Positions 41,817 through 51,290 of a DNA stretch of 64,000 nt are shown piece by piece. Each line of letters starts with the position of its first letter. Position 1 is the stretch's first letter. Under the pieces are notes generated by a model. That model ran no database searches. It was given only the letters and a program-made list of their open reading frames with translations, and was not told the origin of the DNA. A program made the position numbers and the translations under genes. This DNA is from Gari tellinella (taxonomy: Eukaryota > Mollusca > Bivalvia > Cardiida > Psammobiidae). The stretch spans positions 45,986,999-46,050,998 of the forward strand of contig OV277863.1 in the NCBI GenBank assembly GCA_922989275.2. Direction: 5' to 3'.

Positions 41817-42072
41817 CAGGGCTGCCATTAAGTTGATCATAAAAATCCTAAGATTCAAATTTTCAATTTTTCAGACGCAATTTAACTGATTGTACCTTTA
41901 CCCCATTGTCTGTTTCTTGTTTTGAAGACACATTAATGCTTAAAACAGATTGAAAATAAAGCCGAATGCGCCTTAAACCGCATTCTGCTTTACTTGCAGC
42001 CTGTTTTAAGCTACCATCTGCTAGGATAAAAATCGGAAAACTTAGGAAAGATCCGGAGAAATGGCAGCCCTG
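41817..42072. mobile_element. Family F MITE
   Basis: CAGGGCTGCCATTAAG to ATGGCAGCCCTG. Flanks ATGTAG and AAGTAG agree at five of six bases. CTTTACCCCATTGTCTGTTTC and the GCCGAATGCGCC / CGCATTCTGC core are present. Confidence 0.85.
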
Positions 42073-42129
42073 AAGTAGCGTGGACATCTCAAAAGATTGG
42101 TGGCTGCTTAATTCAGGATTAAATATTAC

Positions 42130-42350
42130 AGAAAGCTCCGCTACCGCATATTAACCCCTAGCCTGACATACTCCGGACCCAGTAGTTATTTGCAAACAGT
42201 TTGCATGCTGATCAGACGTCGCATGATGCGGCGTCTGACCAGGATTCAAGCTGTTTGACCATCATTTAAATATTTCTTAAGTCGAAAAATCTAGAATTTA
42301 AATGTTATAAATAAAAGCAGATATCAATTGACATCATACAAAGACGTCAA
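42130..42350 (-). repeat. Family C MITE, worn
   Basis: CCTAGCCTGACATACTCCGG, TTTGCAAACAGTTTGCATGC, GACGTCGCATGATGCGGCGTC, GATTCAAGCTGTTTGACC, AAAAGCAGATATCAATTGAC. The right terminus has lost its TTAA. Confidence 0.6.
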
Positions 42351-42367
42351 ATGAGAAACACAGACTG

Positions 42368-42678
42368 TGTATGTTGTTCGGGGGGGGGGGGGGGGGGGTC
42401 ATAATAGAGAGGGAAAATTTAGACTTAACTTATATTTGCAAACAGCTTGGACCCAAATCGTGACGCGGCGTCTAATATGGATTCAAGCTGTTTGTCACTC
42501 GCCTTTATATTTATTCTATCAAAATGTCGACTTATATGTAACTTTAAGAAAAGACAGACGACAATTTTCAACAGCCGATATTGCAGCAGTAAAAGTGTTC
42601 GATATAATAACTGCGACAATGGTCGTTGTAAGGAGGGAGTTGTTTTTGGGAGGGCCGTTGTAGGGAGGGAGTATTGTA
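42368..42678 (-). mobile_element. Family B MITE with poly-G tract
   Basis: Left part starts GTATGTTGTTCG followed by 19 consecutive G (42380..42398), where family B normally reads GGAGGGAGTC. The outer left terminus is missing. Core partly deleted (CCCAAATCGTGACGCGGCGTC). Right end GGGAGGGAGTATTGTA is intact. Confidence 0.85.
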
Positions 42679-42882
42679 GTAAATTCCAGTTTCCAATTTG
42701 GTGTACCCATTCTTTTACTATTTATGGCTGTTTACGTTAAATATTACAAAATCACAGACAGTGCATGCTCTGAGGACTTCTTTAATGGACCGATGCTTAT
42801 AAATACAATTCAACTTCGATTACTGGCACGTGGTTACCCAATTTCCTCAGTTGAATTTTAACTCTTTCAAATTAGTAGAACA

Positions 42883-43060
42883 TATCCGTATTCAAAATTA
42901 AAACGTGACTAAGCAACGTTTGAATTTTGAAAAACGCATAAGACTTACTACAGCCACAAGCGGTACATGTAGCTTAATGCAGGCTGAAAGTAAAGCAGAG
43001 TTTTAGTAAAGGCGCAGTCTGCTTTACTTTCAACCTATTTTAGGTGGTCACCTGTGTTCA
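42883..43060. repeat. Family H foldback followed by an F-class core
   Basis: CCGTATTCAAAATTAAAACG pairs with CGTTTGAATTTTGAAAAACG (42890..42946). From 42970, TTAATGCAGGCTGAAAGTAAAG ... GTCTGCTTTACTTTCAACC is an F-type core with GTGGTCACCTG. Confidence 0.6.
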
Positions 43061-43177
43061 AAGCTAGAAAGAGCCGTACACATATACATGTAATGTTTTG
43101 CCCTATGTCATTTAAGGTCGAAAAGGGTTAGACTCTACCATAAATATGCGATTTACATATTAATGTGATTAGACAAC

Positions 43178-43400
43178 TTAACCTTTTAACTGCTGAAAAT
43201 GATCTGATTTTAACATTTTGTCTACAGTCTTTAAAATAAAATTGAATGTATATTGAACATTAAACCGTCAAAACGAGTGTCAAAAAGATTTGATTCTGAT
43301 CAGATACCGAGTAACTCGGCGTCTGATCAGGACCTAAACTGTTTGCAAATATCCATATAGTATTAAGATGGTAATATAGCAGCAAAATGATCCCATCACT
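43178..43400 (+). repeat. Family C MITE, worn
   Basis: TTAACCTTTTAACTGCTG, TTTTGTCTACAGTC, GTCAAAAAGATTTGATTCTG, ATACCGAGTAACTCGGCGTC, GATCAGGACCTAAACTG, TTTGCAAATATCC. Confidence 0.7.
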
Positions 43401-43479
43401 CATTTGGATACCATTGGATAATTGCTTTAAAGTGCCCGCGGGTCTTAACCATTACAGTGCGAGAAAAGGGTATTCGTAC

Positions 43480-43590
43480 ATCCTTTGAAAACAGTGTAGA
43501 TCCAGATCAAAAGGAGCCCTCTGATCAGGGTATGCACTGTTTGTCATACTTGTAATTATCTTGTAAATAAATCAAACTAGCGACATCTTA
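43480..43590 (+). repeat. Family D core fragment
   Basis: AAAACAGTGTAGATCCAGATC, AAAAGGAGCCCTCTGATCAGG, GTATGCACTGTTTGTCATAC: a D core with the left stem half lost. Confidence 0.6.
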
Positions 43591-43879
43591 TTAACTCTTT
43601 TCTCCCTGAAGCGTTAAATGGACAATTCCAGTTTTCATTTTAGTCTAGTCCATTTCTGACTTTTAAGGGTTGTTTTTGTCAATGTTTGGCATTATGACAA
43701 ACAGTGAAGACCCTGATCAGAGGGTAACCCGGCGTCTGATCAGGCTTCTAACTGTTTGCCACTCAGATTAAAACGAATACTCAGATTTATGTAAAAAATG
43801 TCATTTTATACGTTTAAGTGCTTTGCGTTTGCGTTTCGTTTTCGTTTAAACGGGAAAGAATAACGTTCTCTCCACTGTA
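43591..43879. mobile_element. Chimera: D left half joined to A right half
   Basis: TTAACTCTTTTCTCCC through GACAAACAGTGAAGACCCTG is family D, nearly identical to the copy at 22267. At GATCAGAGGG (about 43727) it switches to TAACCCGGCGTCTGATCAGG and continues as a family A (older subtype) right half to TCTCCACTGTA. The left end is TTAA-type, the right end TA-type. Confidence 0.85.
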
Positions 43880-44166
43880 TAAATCACGCATCAACTTCAG
43901 ACTGTCGAGAAGTTTTGACAGTCATTGCTTTTGTGTTTTATTTCTCTGTTGTCTGTGTTGACTAACAATCAATTATAAATACAAAGTGATTGTCAGTGGG
44001 TTTTTGATATAAAGCAACCCCTATCCCCTAATACGATCACTCAAAGCGAGCAGGAATACGTTAACCCCTTTGTGTTAATCTTTTATCCTTAATCGCACTT
44101 AATGTATTCATCCACTCAAGAAAATAGTGCATTTCAAACAGTCATGAAAAAACACCACCATAAATA

Positions 44167-44335
44167 TACAGTGGAGAATCTGTTATTCTTTCCCAATAAA
44201 CGCGTTTACGCTAAAACTATAATTTACAGTGAAAACAGTATGGAGCCAGATCAGACGCCGGGTAACCCGGCGTCTGATCAGGCTCCAAACTGTTTGCCAC
44301 CAAGATAAACAAGAATTATCATAGTTGTCCTAAAG
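44167..44335 (-). mobile_element. Family A MITE, right arm truncated
   Basis: TACAGTGGAGAATCTG, perfect core, then AAGAATTATCATAGTTGTCC, where sequence departs from family A. Confidence 0.9.
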
Positions 44336-44349
44336 TTTAAACAGTTGCT

Positions 44350-44540
44350 TACACTGTATACAGTTTAGAACTAAACCAAACACCAGTTTACCCGGTCTTT
44401 AACCAGGCTACAGACCGATTACCACTCACGCTAAAAAGAACTCTGCAGCATTTTCCTGGAATTGCATTTTTCTACATTTCATTTCATTTCGACTGCGTTT
44501 CAATGCTTTTAAATGGGAAACAATAACGTCTTCTCCAATG
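44350..44540 (-). repeat. Worn family A MITE
   Basis: ACAGTTTAGAACTAAACC, AGTTTACCCGGTCTTTAACCAGG, CACTCACGCTAAAAAGAAC, TTTTCTACATTTCATTTC, AAATGGGAAACAATAACG, TTCTCCAATG. Confidence 0.65.
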
Positions 44541-44617
44541 GAAGAAAGCTAAAAGACGGAGTCAACCCTCGTCAAAGATTATTTAAGAGTTTGAAGATCA
44601 GTGAAGTCTGAAAATGA

Positions 44618-44866
44618 TACAGTGCAGAATCTGTTATTCTTTCCCGTTTAAACGCAAACGTACGCAAACGCAAGGACTAAAACGTAGAAAAGAACAACTT
44701 TTGGACAATTCTGATAATTCTTGTTTATCTTGGTGGCAAACAGTTTGGAGCCTGATCAGACGCCGGGTTACCCGGCGTCTGATCTGGCTCTAAACTGTTT
44801 GCACTGCAAATAATATTTTAAGCATAAACGCGTTTATTGGGAAAGAATAACAGATTCTTCACTGTA
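44618..44866 (+). mobile_element. Family A MITE, full length
   Basis: TACAGTGCAGAATCTG to GATTCTTCACTGTA, perfect core, young subtype. Confidence 0.95.
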
Positions 44867-44971
44867 CGTAAAAACACACATCACGATTGTCTGTTATCTT
44901 TACTATATTGGCTATAGTCATTTAATCGAAGTGTAGTACTTTTAGGGAAATATCAGTAACCAGTGTCAATA

Positions 44972-45182
44972 CTGTAAAAAATTTCTTTTACGACCTCTAA
45001 GTTGTTTTAGTTATTATGCGTTTACGACAGGTGCCTGCTTAAAGCAAGGTGACAATAAAACAGAAGCCCCTTTAGAAGCTGTTTATTTTAGTATACTGGC
45101 ATATTGCTTTATGGTGTCATCTGTCTTTTCTATAATCAATTTGCCTTCGTTTTAGTGGTTGTAATAGAGAGATTTTACTGTA
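44972..45182. mobile_element. Family E MITE
   Basis: TACTGTAAAAAATTTCTTTTAC left; CAGGTGCCTGCTTAAAGCAAG and CATATTGCTTTATGGTGTC partners; worn AACAGAAGCCCC / GAAGCTGTTTA core; TAATAGAGAGATTTTACTGTA right. Confidence 0.78.
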
Positions 45183-45221
45183 TTAGATATTGTTTCAAGA
45201 AAGTGTTTGTGAATTTATTGG

Positions 45222-45471
45222 TACAGTGGACAATCTGTTATTCTTTCCCAATAAACGCGTTTACGCTAAAACTATTATTTGCAGTACAAACAGTTTGGAG
45301 CAAGATCAGACGCCGGGTAACCCGGCGTCTGATCAGGCTCCAAACTGTTTGCCACCAAGATAAACAAGAATTATCAGAATTGTCCAAAAGTTGTTCTTTT
45401 CTACGTTTTAGTGCTTTGCGTTTGCGTACGTTTGCGTTTAAACGGGAAAGAATAACAGATTCTCCACTGTA
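45222..45471 (-). mobile_element. Family A MITE, full length
   Basis: TACAGTGGACAATCTG to GATTCTCCACTGTA, perfect core; 250 bp. Confidence 0.95.
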
Positions 45472-45544
45472 TAAACTGTAGATTATTGCAAAATTTGATA
45501 TTATAACTAGATGATGAAATATTAATTGTTGCACTACTTGGTTT

Positions 45545-45745
45545 TTATGAGAAAATAATTTTCTCTTTAAAACGAAACTGAACCCAATGGCAATTGCAAT
45601 AAAGTACAGAAAATGACACGCGTTTGGAGAATATTCTGAGAAAAAAAAGTCTATTTGGGTAGCAAACTGTTCGGAACCGGAGAAACTGGCATCTGATCTG
45701 GATTTAAACTGTTTGCTAAGCCCACTTAAAGTGATGAGAGGGTTA
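45545..45745 (+). repeat. Worn A left half with N-like right half
   Basis: TTCTCTTTAAAACGAAACTG, GCAATAAAGTACAGAAAATG and GGTAGCAAACTGTTCGGAACC are A-like; GCATCTGATCTGGATTTAAAC, TGTTTGCTAAGC and GATGAGAGGGTTAAG are closer to the TTAA families. Confidence 0.45.
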
Positions 45746-45866
45746 AGAAATCGTGATCACAATCCTAATTTACACTGAGCCTTAGGTTACTGACATGTTA
45801 TCGTCGATTCAAATTATTTTTAGAATGCTTTGGGTTTTATTTATCTAATAAAAATATAATTTTTAT

Positions 45867-46116
45867 TACAGTGGAGAATGTGTTATTATTTCCCAATAAA
45901 CGCGTTTACGCTAAAACTATTATTTGCAGTGCAAACAGTTTGGAGCCAGATCAGACGCCGGGTAACCCGGCGTCTGAGCAGGCTCCAAACTGTTTGCCAA
46001 CAAGATAAACATGAATTATCAGAATTGTCCAAAAGTTGTTCTTTTCTACGTTTTAGTGTTTTGCGTTTGCGTACGTTTGCGTTTAAACGGGAAAGAATAA
46101 CGTTTTCTCCACTGTA
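45867..46116 (-). mobile_element. Family A MITE, full length
   Basis: TACAGTGGAGAATGTG to GTTTTCTCCACTGTA. The core has one change (GTCTGAGCAGG). Confidence 0.95.
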
Positions 46117-46181
46117 TATTGTACGACGAAACATTAAAATCAGTGCCAAAGGGTAATTATCCAGATTTAACATTGATTTAG

Positions 46182-46431
46182 TACAGTGGAGAATCTGTTA
46201 TTCTTTCCCGTTTAAACGCAAACGTACGCAAACGCAAAACACTAAAACGTAGAAAAGAACAACTTTTAAACAATTCTGATAATTCTTGTTTATCTTGGTG
46301 GCAAACAATTTGGAGCCTGATCAGACGCCGGGTTACCCGGCGTCTGATCTGGCTCCAAACTGTTTGCACTGCAAATAATAGTTTTAGCGTAAACGCGTTT
46401 ATTGGGAAAGAATAACACATTCTCCACTGTA
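46182..46431 (+). mobile_element. Family A MITE, full length
   Basis: TACAGTGGAGAATCTG to ACATTCTCCACTGTA, perfect core. It lies 65 bases from the oppositely oriented copy ending at 46116, giving a large potential inverted pair. Confidence 0.95.
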
Positions 46432-46451
46432 TCTAGATCCAAACTAATGGA

Positions 46452-46776
46452 TACATGCTCTCTCCTTACAACGGCCCTCTGAACAACGATTCTCTCCTTG
46501 CAACAACGCTTGCCACTGTTCCCCAAACAAGACAATTAAGTTCAGCAGTTTTTACTGCTGCAATATCGTCTGCTTAAATAGTGATCTGCTATTTTGTCAA
46601 AGTCACATACAGGACATTTCGACAGAAAAAACACAACGACAAGTGACAAACTGCTTGAATTCAGATCAGACGCCGGGTTACCCGGCGTCTGATCTGGCTC
46701 CAAACTGTTTGCAATGCAAATAATAGTTTTAGCGTAAACGCGTTTATTGGGAAAGAATAACACATTCTTCACTGTA
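46452..46776 (+). mobile_element. Chimera: B left half joined to A right half
   Basis: TACATGCTCTCTCCTTACAA, CTGCTGCAATATCGTCTGC and CTGCTTGAATTCAGATCAGACGCCG are family B. From the core centre the sequence is GGGTTACCCGGCGTCTGATC, GGCTCCAAACTGTTTGC and ACATTCTTCACTGTA, family A. The switch lies within the shared AGATCAGACGCCG. Confidence 0.9.
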
Positions 46777-46789
46777 ACATTTGTCAGTG

Positions 46790-47060
46790 AAAGGGTTGGA
46801 CTTCAATATCCTTATTTTACAGTTAACACATGGTCGACTATAGAATATTGAAATTAAATTGAAGAAATGCGGACGAGATCGTCTTAAGCAGTTTCGAGAT
46901 ATCGAAGTTTGACTGTACATCATATTTCTGTCTAGCCACTCATTTATTTTGACCAGTCCTGTATGACGCACAAATACCGCATAACTCAGCTACACGAACG
47001 AACCATTTACAATTAATGTTCTGGTTTGAAGGAGTGTGGCTGATTTCGTTGTTTGTGTCA
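46790..47060. repeat. H-like remnant
   Basis: ATTGAAATTAAATTGAAGAAATG, TTTCGAGATATCGAAG and TTTGACTGTACAT match the right part of family H (compare 54300..54376). Confidence 0.4.
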
Positions 47061-47315
47061 TTAACTCATTGTGCCCCTATAGTGACGCATATATGCGTCC
47101 TTTACCAAAAGTGTACCTGTGAAGAGTACACTTGTCTAATGCAAACAGTGAAGTCTAGATGATTAGAGGGCTCCTGTAGGAGCCCTCTAATCAGGGACCT
47201 CACTGTTTGTCATTGTGCAATATTTATAAAAAAAGAACACTTAATAGTCTAAAATGGACAGCCTTTATTGTAAACTGGCATTGTCCATTCGAAGTTTCAG
47301 GGAATAATGAGTTAA
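47061..47315 (+). mobile_element. Family D MITE, full length (reference copy)
   Basis: TTAACTCATTGTGCCCC to GGGAATAATGAGTTAA. Contains a side hairpin (AGTGTACCTGTGAAGAGTACACT), CAAACAGTGAAGTC, the core AGAGGGCTCC TGT AGGAGCCCTCT, CTCACTGTTTGTCATTGTGC, CTTAATAGTC and CATTGTCCATTCGAAG. A second D-type end (CCCATTGAGCCCCTGTCC) follows the right TTAA directly. Confidence 0.92.
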
Positions 47316-47337
47316 CCCATTGAGCCCCTGTCCTTCT

Positions 47338-48108
47338 AGAAAGGCCTTGCATTTCGAAATTTTATCATTTCACGTTCATCATATTGATTCTTAACATTTG
47401 CATTCACCTTTCCTCCAGTTTGCGATAGCAATTTGCAAAATTATTTATTTTTGTATATTCATAGCAATTAACAGGTACATGTATGCCGCAAAATCGATCT
47501 GGGAATTCAAATTCGTTTTTCTCTTAAATTGAAGACTGTCTGCGTACATTTTGTGTTGTGTTGTGGTCATCAATTTATGCTATTGTATTCAGTAATTTTG
47601 ACAGAAAATAAAATGACAACTACCTTAGTGTCTTATTCCATCGTTAACACCCAAACACCTACACGTTTTTCTGTCACTGCAAGTCATTTTAAGTCCATTG
47701 GTCACGTATTGAACAAAAACACGAGTTTCCTCGTCCTGTTTAAACCGAAATCGGTTAGCGGACACCAAGTCCATTTGTCTTTTTAGTTTCGCTTAAATGT
47801 TAGCTGTTTTTATTGTTTTCGCTGAAAGCTGAAGTTGTAGGTTTTCTCTCGCTCAACTGAGGAAAGTTGTGAATTAAAGCGTAAAAAGGGTAGGGGATTA
47901 TTTTTTATTGCGCAAAATCTTATTTAAAAATATTTGTTGACCTTATAATTGAACTTTTGTTCGTGTGACTGGCCTTGTTACTGTTAACACGATATCTGTT
48001 TCAGTACCATCAGGTTTTGGGCAAGTGGATTTGGACTCTATATTTATCACACGTCCTAATCAGTATTTGGACTATACGAGCCCTAGCGATCAGTATACTC
48101 GTCCTTCA
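47338..48108. other. Unassigned stretch
   Basis: No exon with borders or repeat family recognised; an 85-codon open frame from 47529 lacks support. Confidence 0.4.
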
Positions 48109-48114
48109 CAAAAT

Positions 48115-48367
48115 CAGGGCTGCCATGCCTCCGGATTTTTCCTAAATCTCCGTTTTTTTCCAGTACATGGTAGCTTAAAGCAGGCTGAAAGTGAAGCAGA
48201 ATGCGCCTTAAGGCGCATTCTGCTTTACTTACACCCTGCTTTAAGAAGTCGCTTGTCAATAAAACAAGAAACAGGCTATGGGGTAAAGGTACGATTCGTA
48301 AAATCGCACTTGAGAAATGCAACTTTGGAAGTCTTAGGATTTTTCATGTCAACTTATGGCAGCCCTG
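48115..48367. mobile_element. Family F MITE, 6-bp target duplication (reference copy)
   Basis: CAGGGCTGCCATGCC to ATGGCAGCCCTG with CAAAAT on both sides (48109..48114, 48368..48373). AGCTTAAAGCAGGCTGAAAG and its partner CACCCTGCTTTAAG enclose GCAGAATGCGCC TTAA GGCGCATTCTGC; then GTCAATAAAACAAGAAACAGG and GGGTAAAGGTACGATTCG. Confidence 0.92.
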
Positions 48368-48373
48368 CAAAAT

Positions 48374-48712
48374 ATACATAATTTCGGTGTACAGCATTTG
48401 CTACGGTATATGAATCGCAGCAGCAGTATGGACAGAGTAGTCAGCTCCAAAGACACCCTACAATAACAATAAAATAACGAGAAAATCAACATTTCATGAA
48501 GACCATGGTGGAAGTAGCATCTGGGCATACTCTGTTAGTTATGAATACATCTACACTTGACTTCCATTTGTATGATTATGGAGAGACAGAGCGTTGTCAT
48601 GCTGCTTTAAATGATAAGGGATAGACGGGGATATTATTATGCATGTCACCAATGTTCAAGTGACGTATTGTGCTATTTGTCAACATTATGATACAGCATG
48701 TTTTAACGTTAG
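48374..48712. other. Unassigned non-coding stretch
   Basis: Nothing recognised between the F and A elements. Confidence 0.4.
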
Positions 48713-48966
48713 TACAGTGGAGAAAACGTTTTTCTTTCCCAATAAACGCGTTTACGCTAAAACTATTATTTGCAGTGCAAACAGTTTGGAGCCAGATCAG
48801 ACGCCGGGTAACCCGGCGTCTGATCAGGCTCCAAACTGTTTGCCACCAAGATAAACAAGAATTATCAGAATTGTCCATGCAAAAGTTGTTCTTTTCTACG
48901 TTTTAGTGCTATGCGTTTGCGTACGTTTGCGTTTAAACGGGAAAGACTAACAGATTCTCCACTGTA
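48713..48966 (-). mobile_element. Family A MITE, full length
   Basis: TACAGTGGAGAAAACG to GATTCTCCACTGTA, perfect core; a 4-base GCAT insertion near CCATGCAAAAG. Confidence 0.95.
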
Positions 48967-48995
48967 GCTGTCATCTACAACGTGATATGCTAATA

Positions 48996-49145
48996 TACAG
49001 CAAAACCTCTCTATTATCACCATTTAATTATGATAATTATCAGGTGTTTAATGCAGGTGGCTGCTTAAAGCAAGGTGAACGTAAAACAGAAAGCTGTCTT
49101 CTGTCTTTGTATACAATAAATTCGCATGCTTTTTAGTAGTTAGTG
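48996..49145. repeat. Family E MITE, right half lost
   Basis: TACAGCAAAACCTCTCTATT, GGTGGCTGCTTAAAGCAAGG, GTAAAACAGAAAGCTG, then TTTTTAGTAGTTAG; the mirrored centre is missing. Confidence 0.65.
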
Positions 49146-49484
49146 TTGTTATTAAATTTTGTAAAAGTTTGTAAAGTATTGGAGCTATTTCCTTCCGCCG
49201 ATGAATAAACTAAAGGCGTTAAAATGCGTATCTTATTGAGTAAAGGGCTAAACGAACGCAAACGAAATGCAAACAATAATTGAAAAAAACATGTGAGAGA
49301 AAACGTGTTATTGGCTTATTGCCTGTGCACACAAATACATTTCCGTATAGTTTGTCTGTCAACTATGTCATTATTTAAACAAATGTCTACCCTAAAGCCC
49401 TAGCGGTCGCAAATGAGTTTGTCTGAATGACATACACATGTACTATGTTTATTAAGCTACATGATTTTGACCCCAAAGACATCC
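49146..49484. other. Unassigned stretch
   Basis: A small A-like arm piece (AACGAACGCAAACGAAATGC) lies near 49252; otherwise no feature. Confidence 0.4.
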
Positions 49485-50070
49485 TACCTTGCAGCGATTC
49501 TTGGGCTGGATTGCCATAGGGAATGATTTTATCTATTTGACGGAAATTACCCACTCTGACAAGAACTAAAAGGAAGGTAGATCAATGTTTTATCCCATAC
49601 GTTGCGGGCTAGTAAGGAAGCGCATTGTATTAGCCCAAATTATCTTCCTGAAACCACCTCTCATAGTCATCTCATCTCATCTCACCATTTATCGACGCTA
49701 TATGGCCTATAAGACGCGTCGCAGTGCCGTCAAACTCGCTCACTCACTCACCCACTCACATAATTTTGAATATAAGGTAGCTCTTAAAGAGACTGAAAAC
49801 CAAATTTCGTTTGTATAAAATTTTTTTGTAAATGGGTGTCAGGATGGATGAGTTGGGTTTTTAGGCACTGCGGCACACAATAGCGTCGATGAATTTTGAG
49901 ATGAGATGCTGATGATTGCAGGAAGATGATTTCGGCTAATTCCACTCGTTGCAAATCAGCGCATAGGATCAAAACCACCGACAGACAGAGGGGATAATCT
50001 CGGTCCAATAAACAGAAAACATTCCCTATAGCAATTAAGCCGAGAACCACGACAATGTTGGAAGGTATCT
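49485..50070. repeat. Large imperfect inverted repeat
   Basis: The left half (GCCATAGGGAATGATTTTATC, ATTATCTTCCTG, CATCTCATCTCACCATTTATCGACGC, CGCAGTGCCG) recurs inverted in the right half (GTGCCTAAAAACCC side, GCGTCGATGAATTTTGAGATG, CAGGAAGATGAT, ACATTCCCTATAGC). The arms are roughly 250 bases and diverged. Both arms translate to a similar hydrophobic peptide containing IAIGN, so a once-coding repeat may have been duplicated head to head. Confidence 0.5.
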
Positions 50071-50107
50071 GGGGAAAGGTGGCAGGTGCCTGATATTAAC
50101 ATATAAA

Positions 50108-50260
50108 TACAGTGGAGAATCTGTTATTCTTTCCCGTTTAAACGCAAACGTACGCAAACGCAAAGCACTAAAACGTAGAAAGAACAACTTTTGGACAATT
50201 CTGATAATTCTTGTTTATCTTAGTGGCAAACAGTTTAGAGCCTGATCAGACGCCGGGTAT
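50108..50260 (+). mobile_element. Family A MITE, left half only
   Basis: TACAGTGGAGAATCTG through GATCAGACGCCGGGTA, then unrelated sequence. The break is exactly at the palindrome centre. Confidence 0.92.
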
Positions 50261-50364
50261 TCATAGACTGAAGATCGCTTTTTTCCGTGTTATCTCGGAA
50301 TTTTCCGTGTTTAACGGAATATACCGAACACTCCCATATAAAACCTGGACGATAATGTAAGAAG

Positions 50365-50460
50365 GTATCCGAACGTAGACCGAAATGTTGCAAATCACGT
50401 CTTGTAAATTTGCATAGCCTTCCCCGCACAGGTTCGAATCCCGACCGAGCTCAATATATT
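50365..50460 (+). repeat. tRNA-derived repeat fragment
   Basis: GTCTTGTAAATTTGCATAGC followed by CACAGGTTCGAATCCC, a pol III B-box, and GACCGAGCTCAATATATTTT. The T stem does not pair and no acceptor stem forms, so it is a tRNA-like SINE or pseudogene piece. A related copy lies inverted at 51212. Confidence 0.5.
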
Positions 50461-51211
50461 TTTCTTTGAAATATATATCTTTTTTTAAACAAAATCTTTT
50501 CCTAAATCGATGGTTAGATGTTTATAAATGCGCCTGACATTAACTTGCAAACATATTTTATTATAAGCCACATTTATGGTACAGTCTTTATAAAGTATCG
50601 AAGGTCTCCAACAGTTTTTCGAAGAAAAAATTTAAAAAAAATCCAGTCAGGTGCGGCCAAATGTCTTCATATTTTGGATTTAGATTGCGTAAGTATTTTA
50701 TGAAAAAATAAGCAAGGGTTTTGCTTTGCCCAAGTTTTCATTTTTGTACAAACATACAACCTTTTAAGTAATATAGTGGAAAATATTGCATATTTTTAAG
50801 AGGACGGTTCAGATTTTTTAATTTTTCACGTCATATGATGCAAATATTGGGCCAATAACTTTAATTTTGTGATGTTCACGTCTTCTGACATAGGCATGAC
50901 ATAAAAAATATCAGTATTTTAGGTAAGAATAGGTAAAATTAACCTCTCAGGAATATTTGTCTTTTAATTTATCTCTCATAGTTTCCTACCTGTAAGCCTA
51001 TATACAATACTTCAAATATTTTCGAGAAGAGATGGCGAAAACTTCATATTTCACACAAGACACGGGAATAACATATACATGTAGTATCCATTCATAATAT
51101 CATTTTCACATTACAAATACCCTATCTTCAGTGTTGGAATACCTTAACATATAAATAATAGGTTAGTAAAATTATGTATGTTAAAAATAGATTTCAAGAA
51201 AAACTATAAAT
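50461..51211. other. Unassigned AT-rich stretch
   Basis: No family motifs seen between the two inverted tRNA-like pieces; possibly the interior of an unrecognised element. Confidence 0.35.
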
Positions 51212-51290
51212 AAGCTCGGAAGGGATTCGAACCCGCACGGAGAAAGTAAAACAAGACATGCTTTAAAGTAAGCTACAGAGGCCTTTTAAA
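51212..51290 (-). repeat. tRNA-like remnant with A- and B-box
   Basis: On the minus strand, TAGCTTACTTTAAAGC (D-arm-like with GCTT/AAGC stem) precedes ATGTCTTGTTTTAC and GCGGGTTCGAATCCC (B-box), ending TTCCGAGCTT. It resembles a lysine-type tRNA layout, but the acceptor and T stems are broken. Confidence 0.5.

Noticed and set aside
50365..51290. tRNA genes
   Set aside because: B-boxes and one D-arm-like stem exist, but the T stem and acceptor stem do not pair. They are better explained as tRNA-derived remnants.
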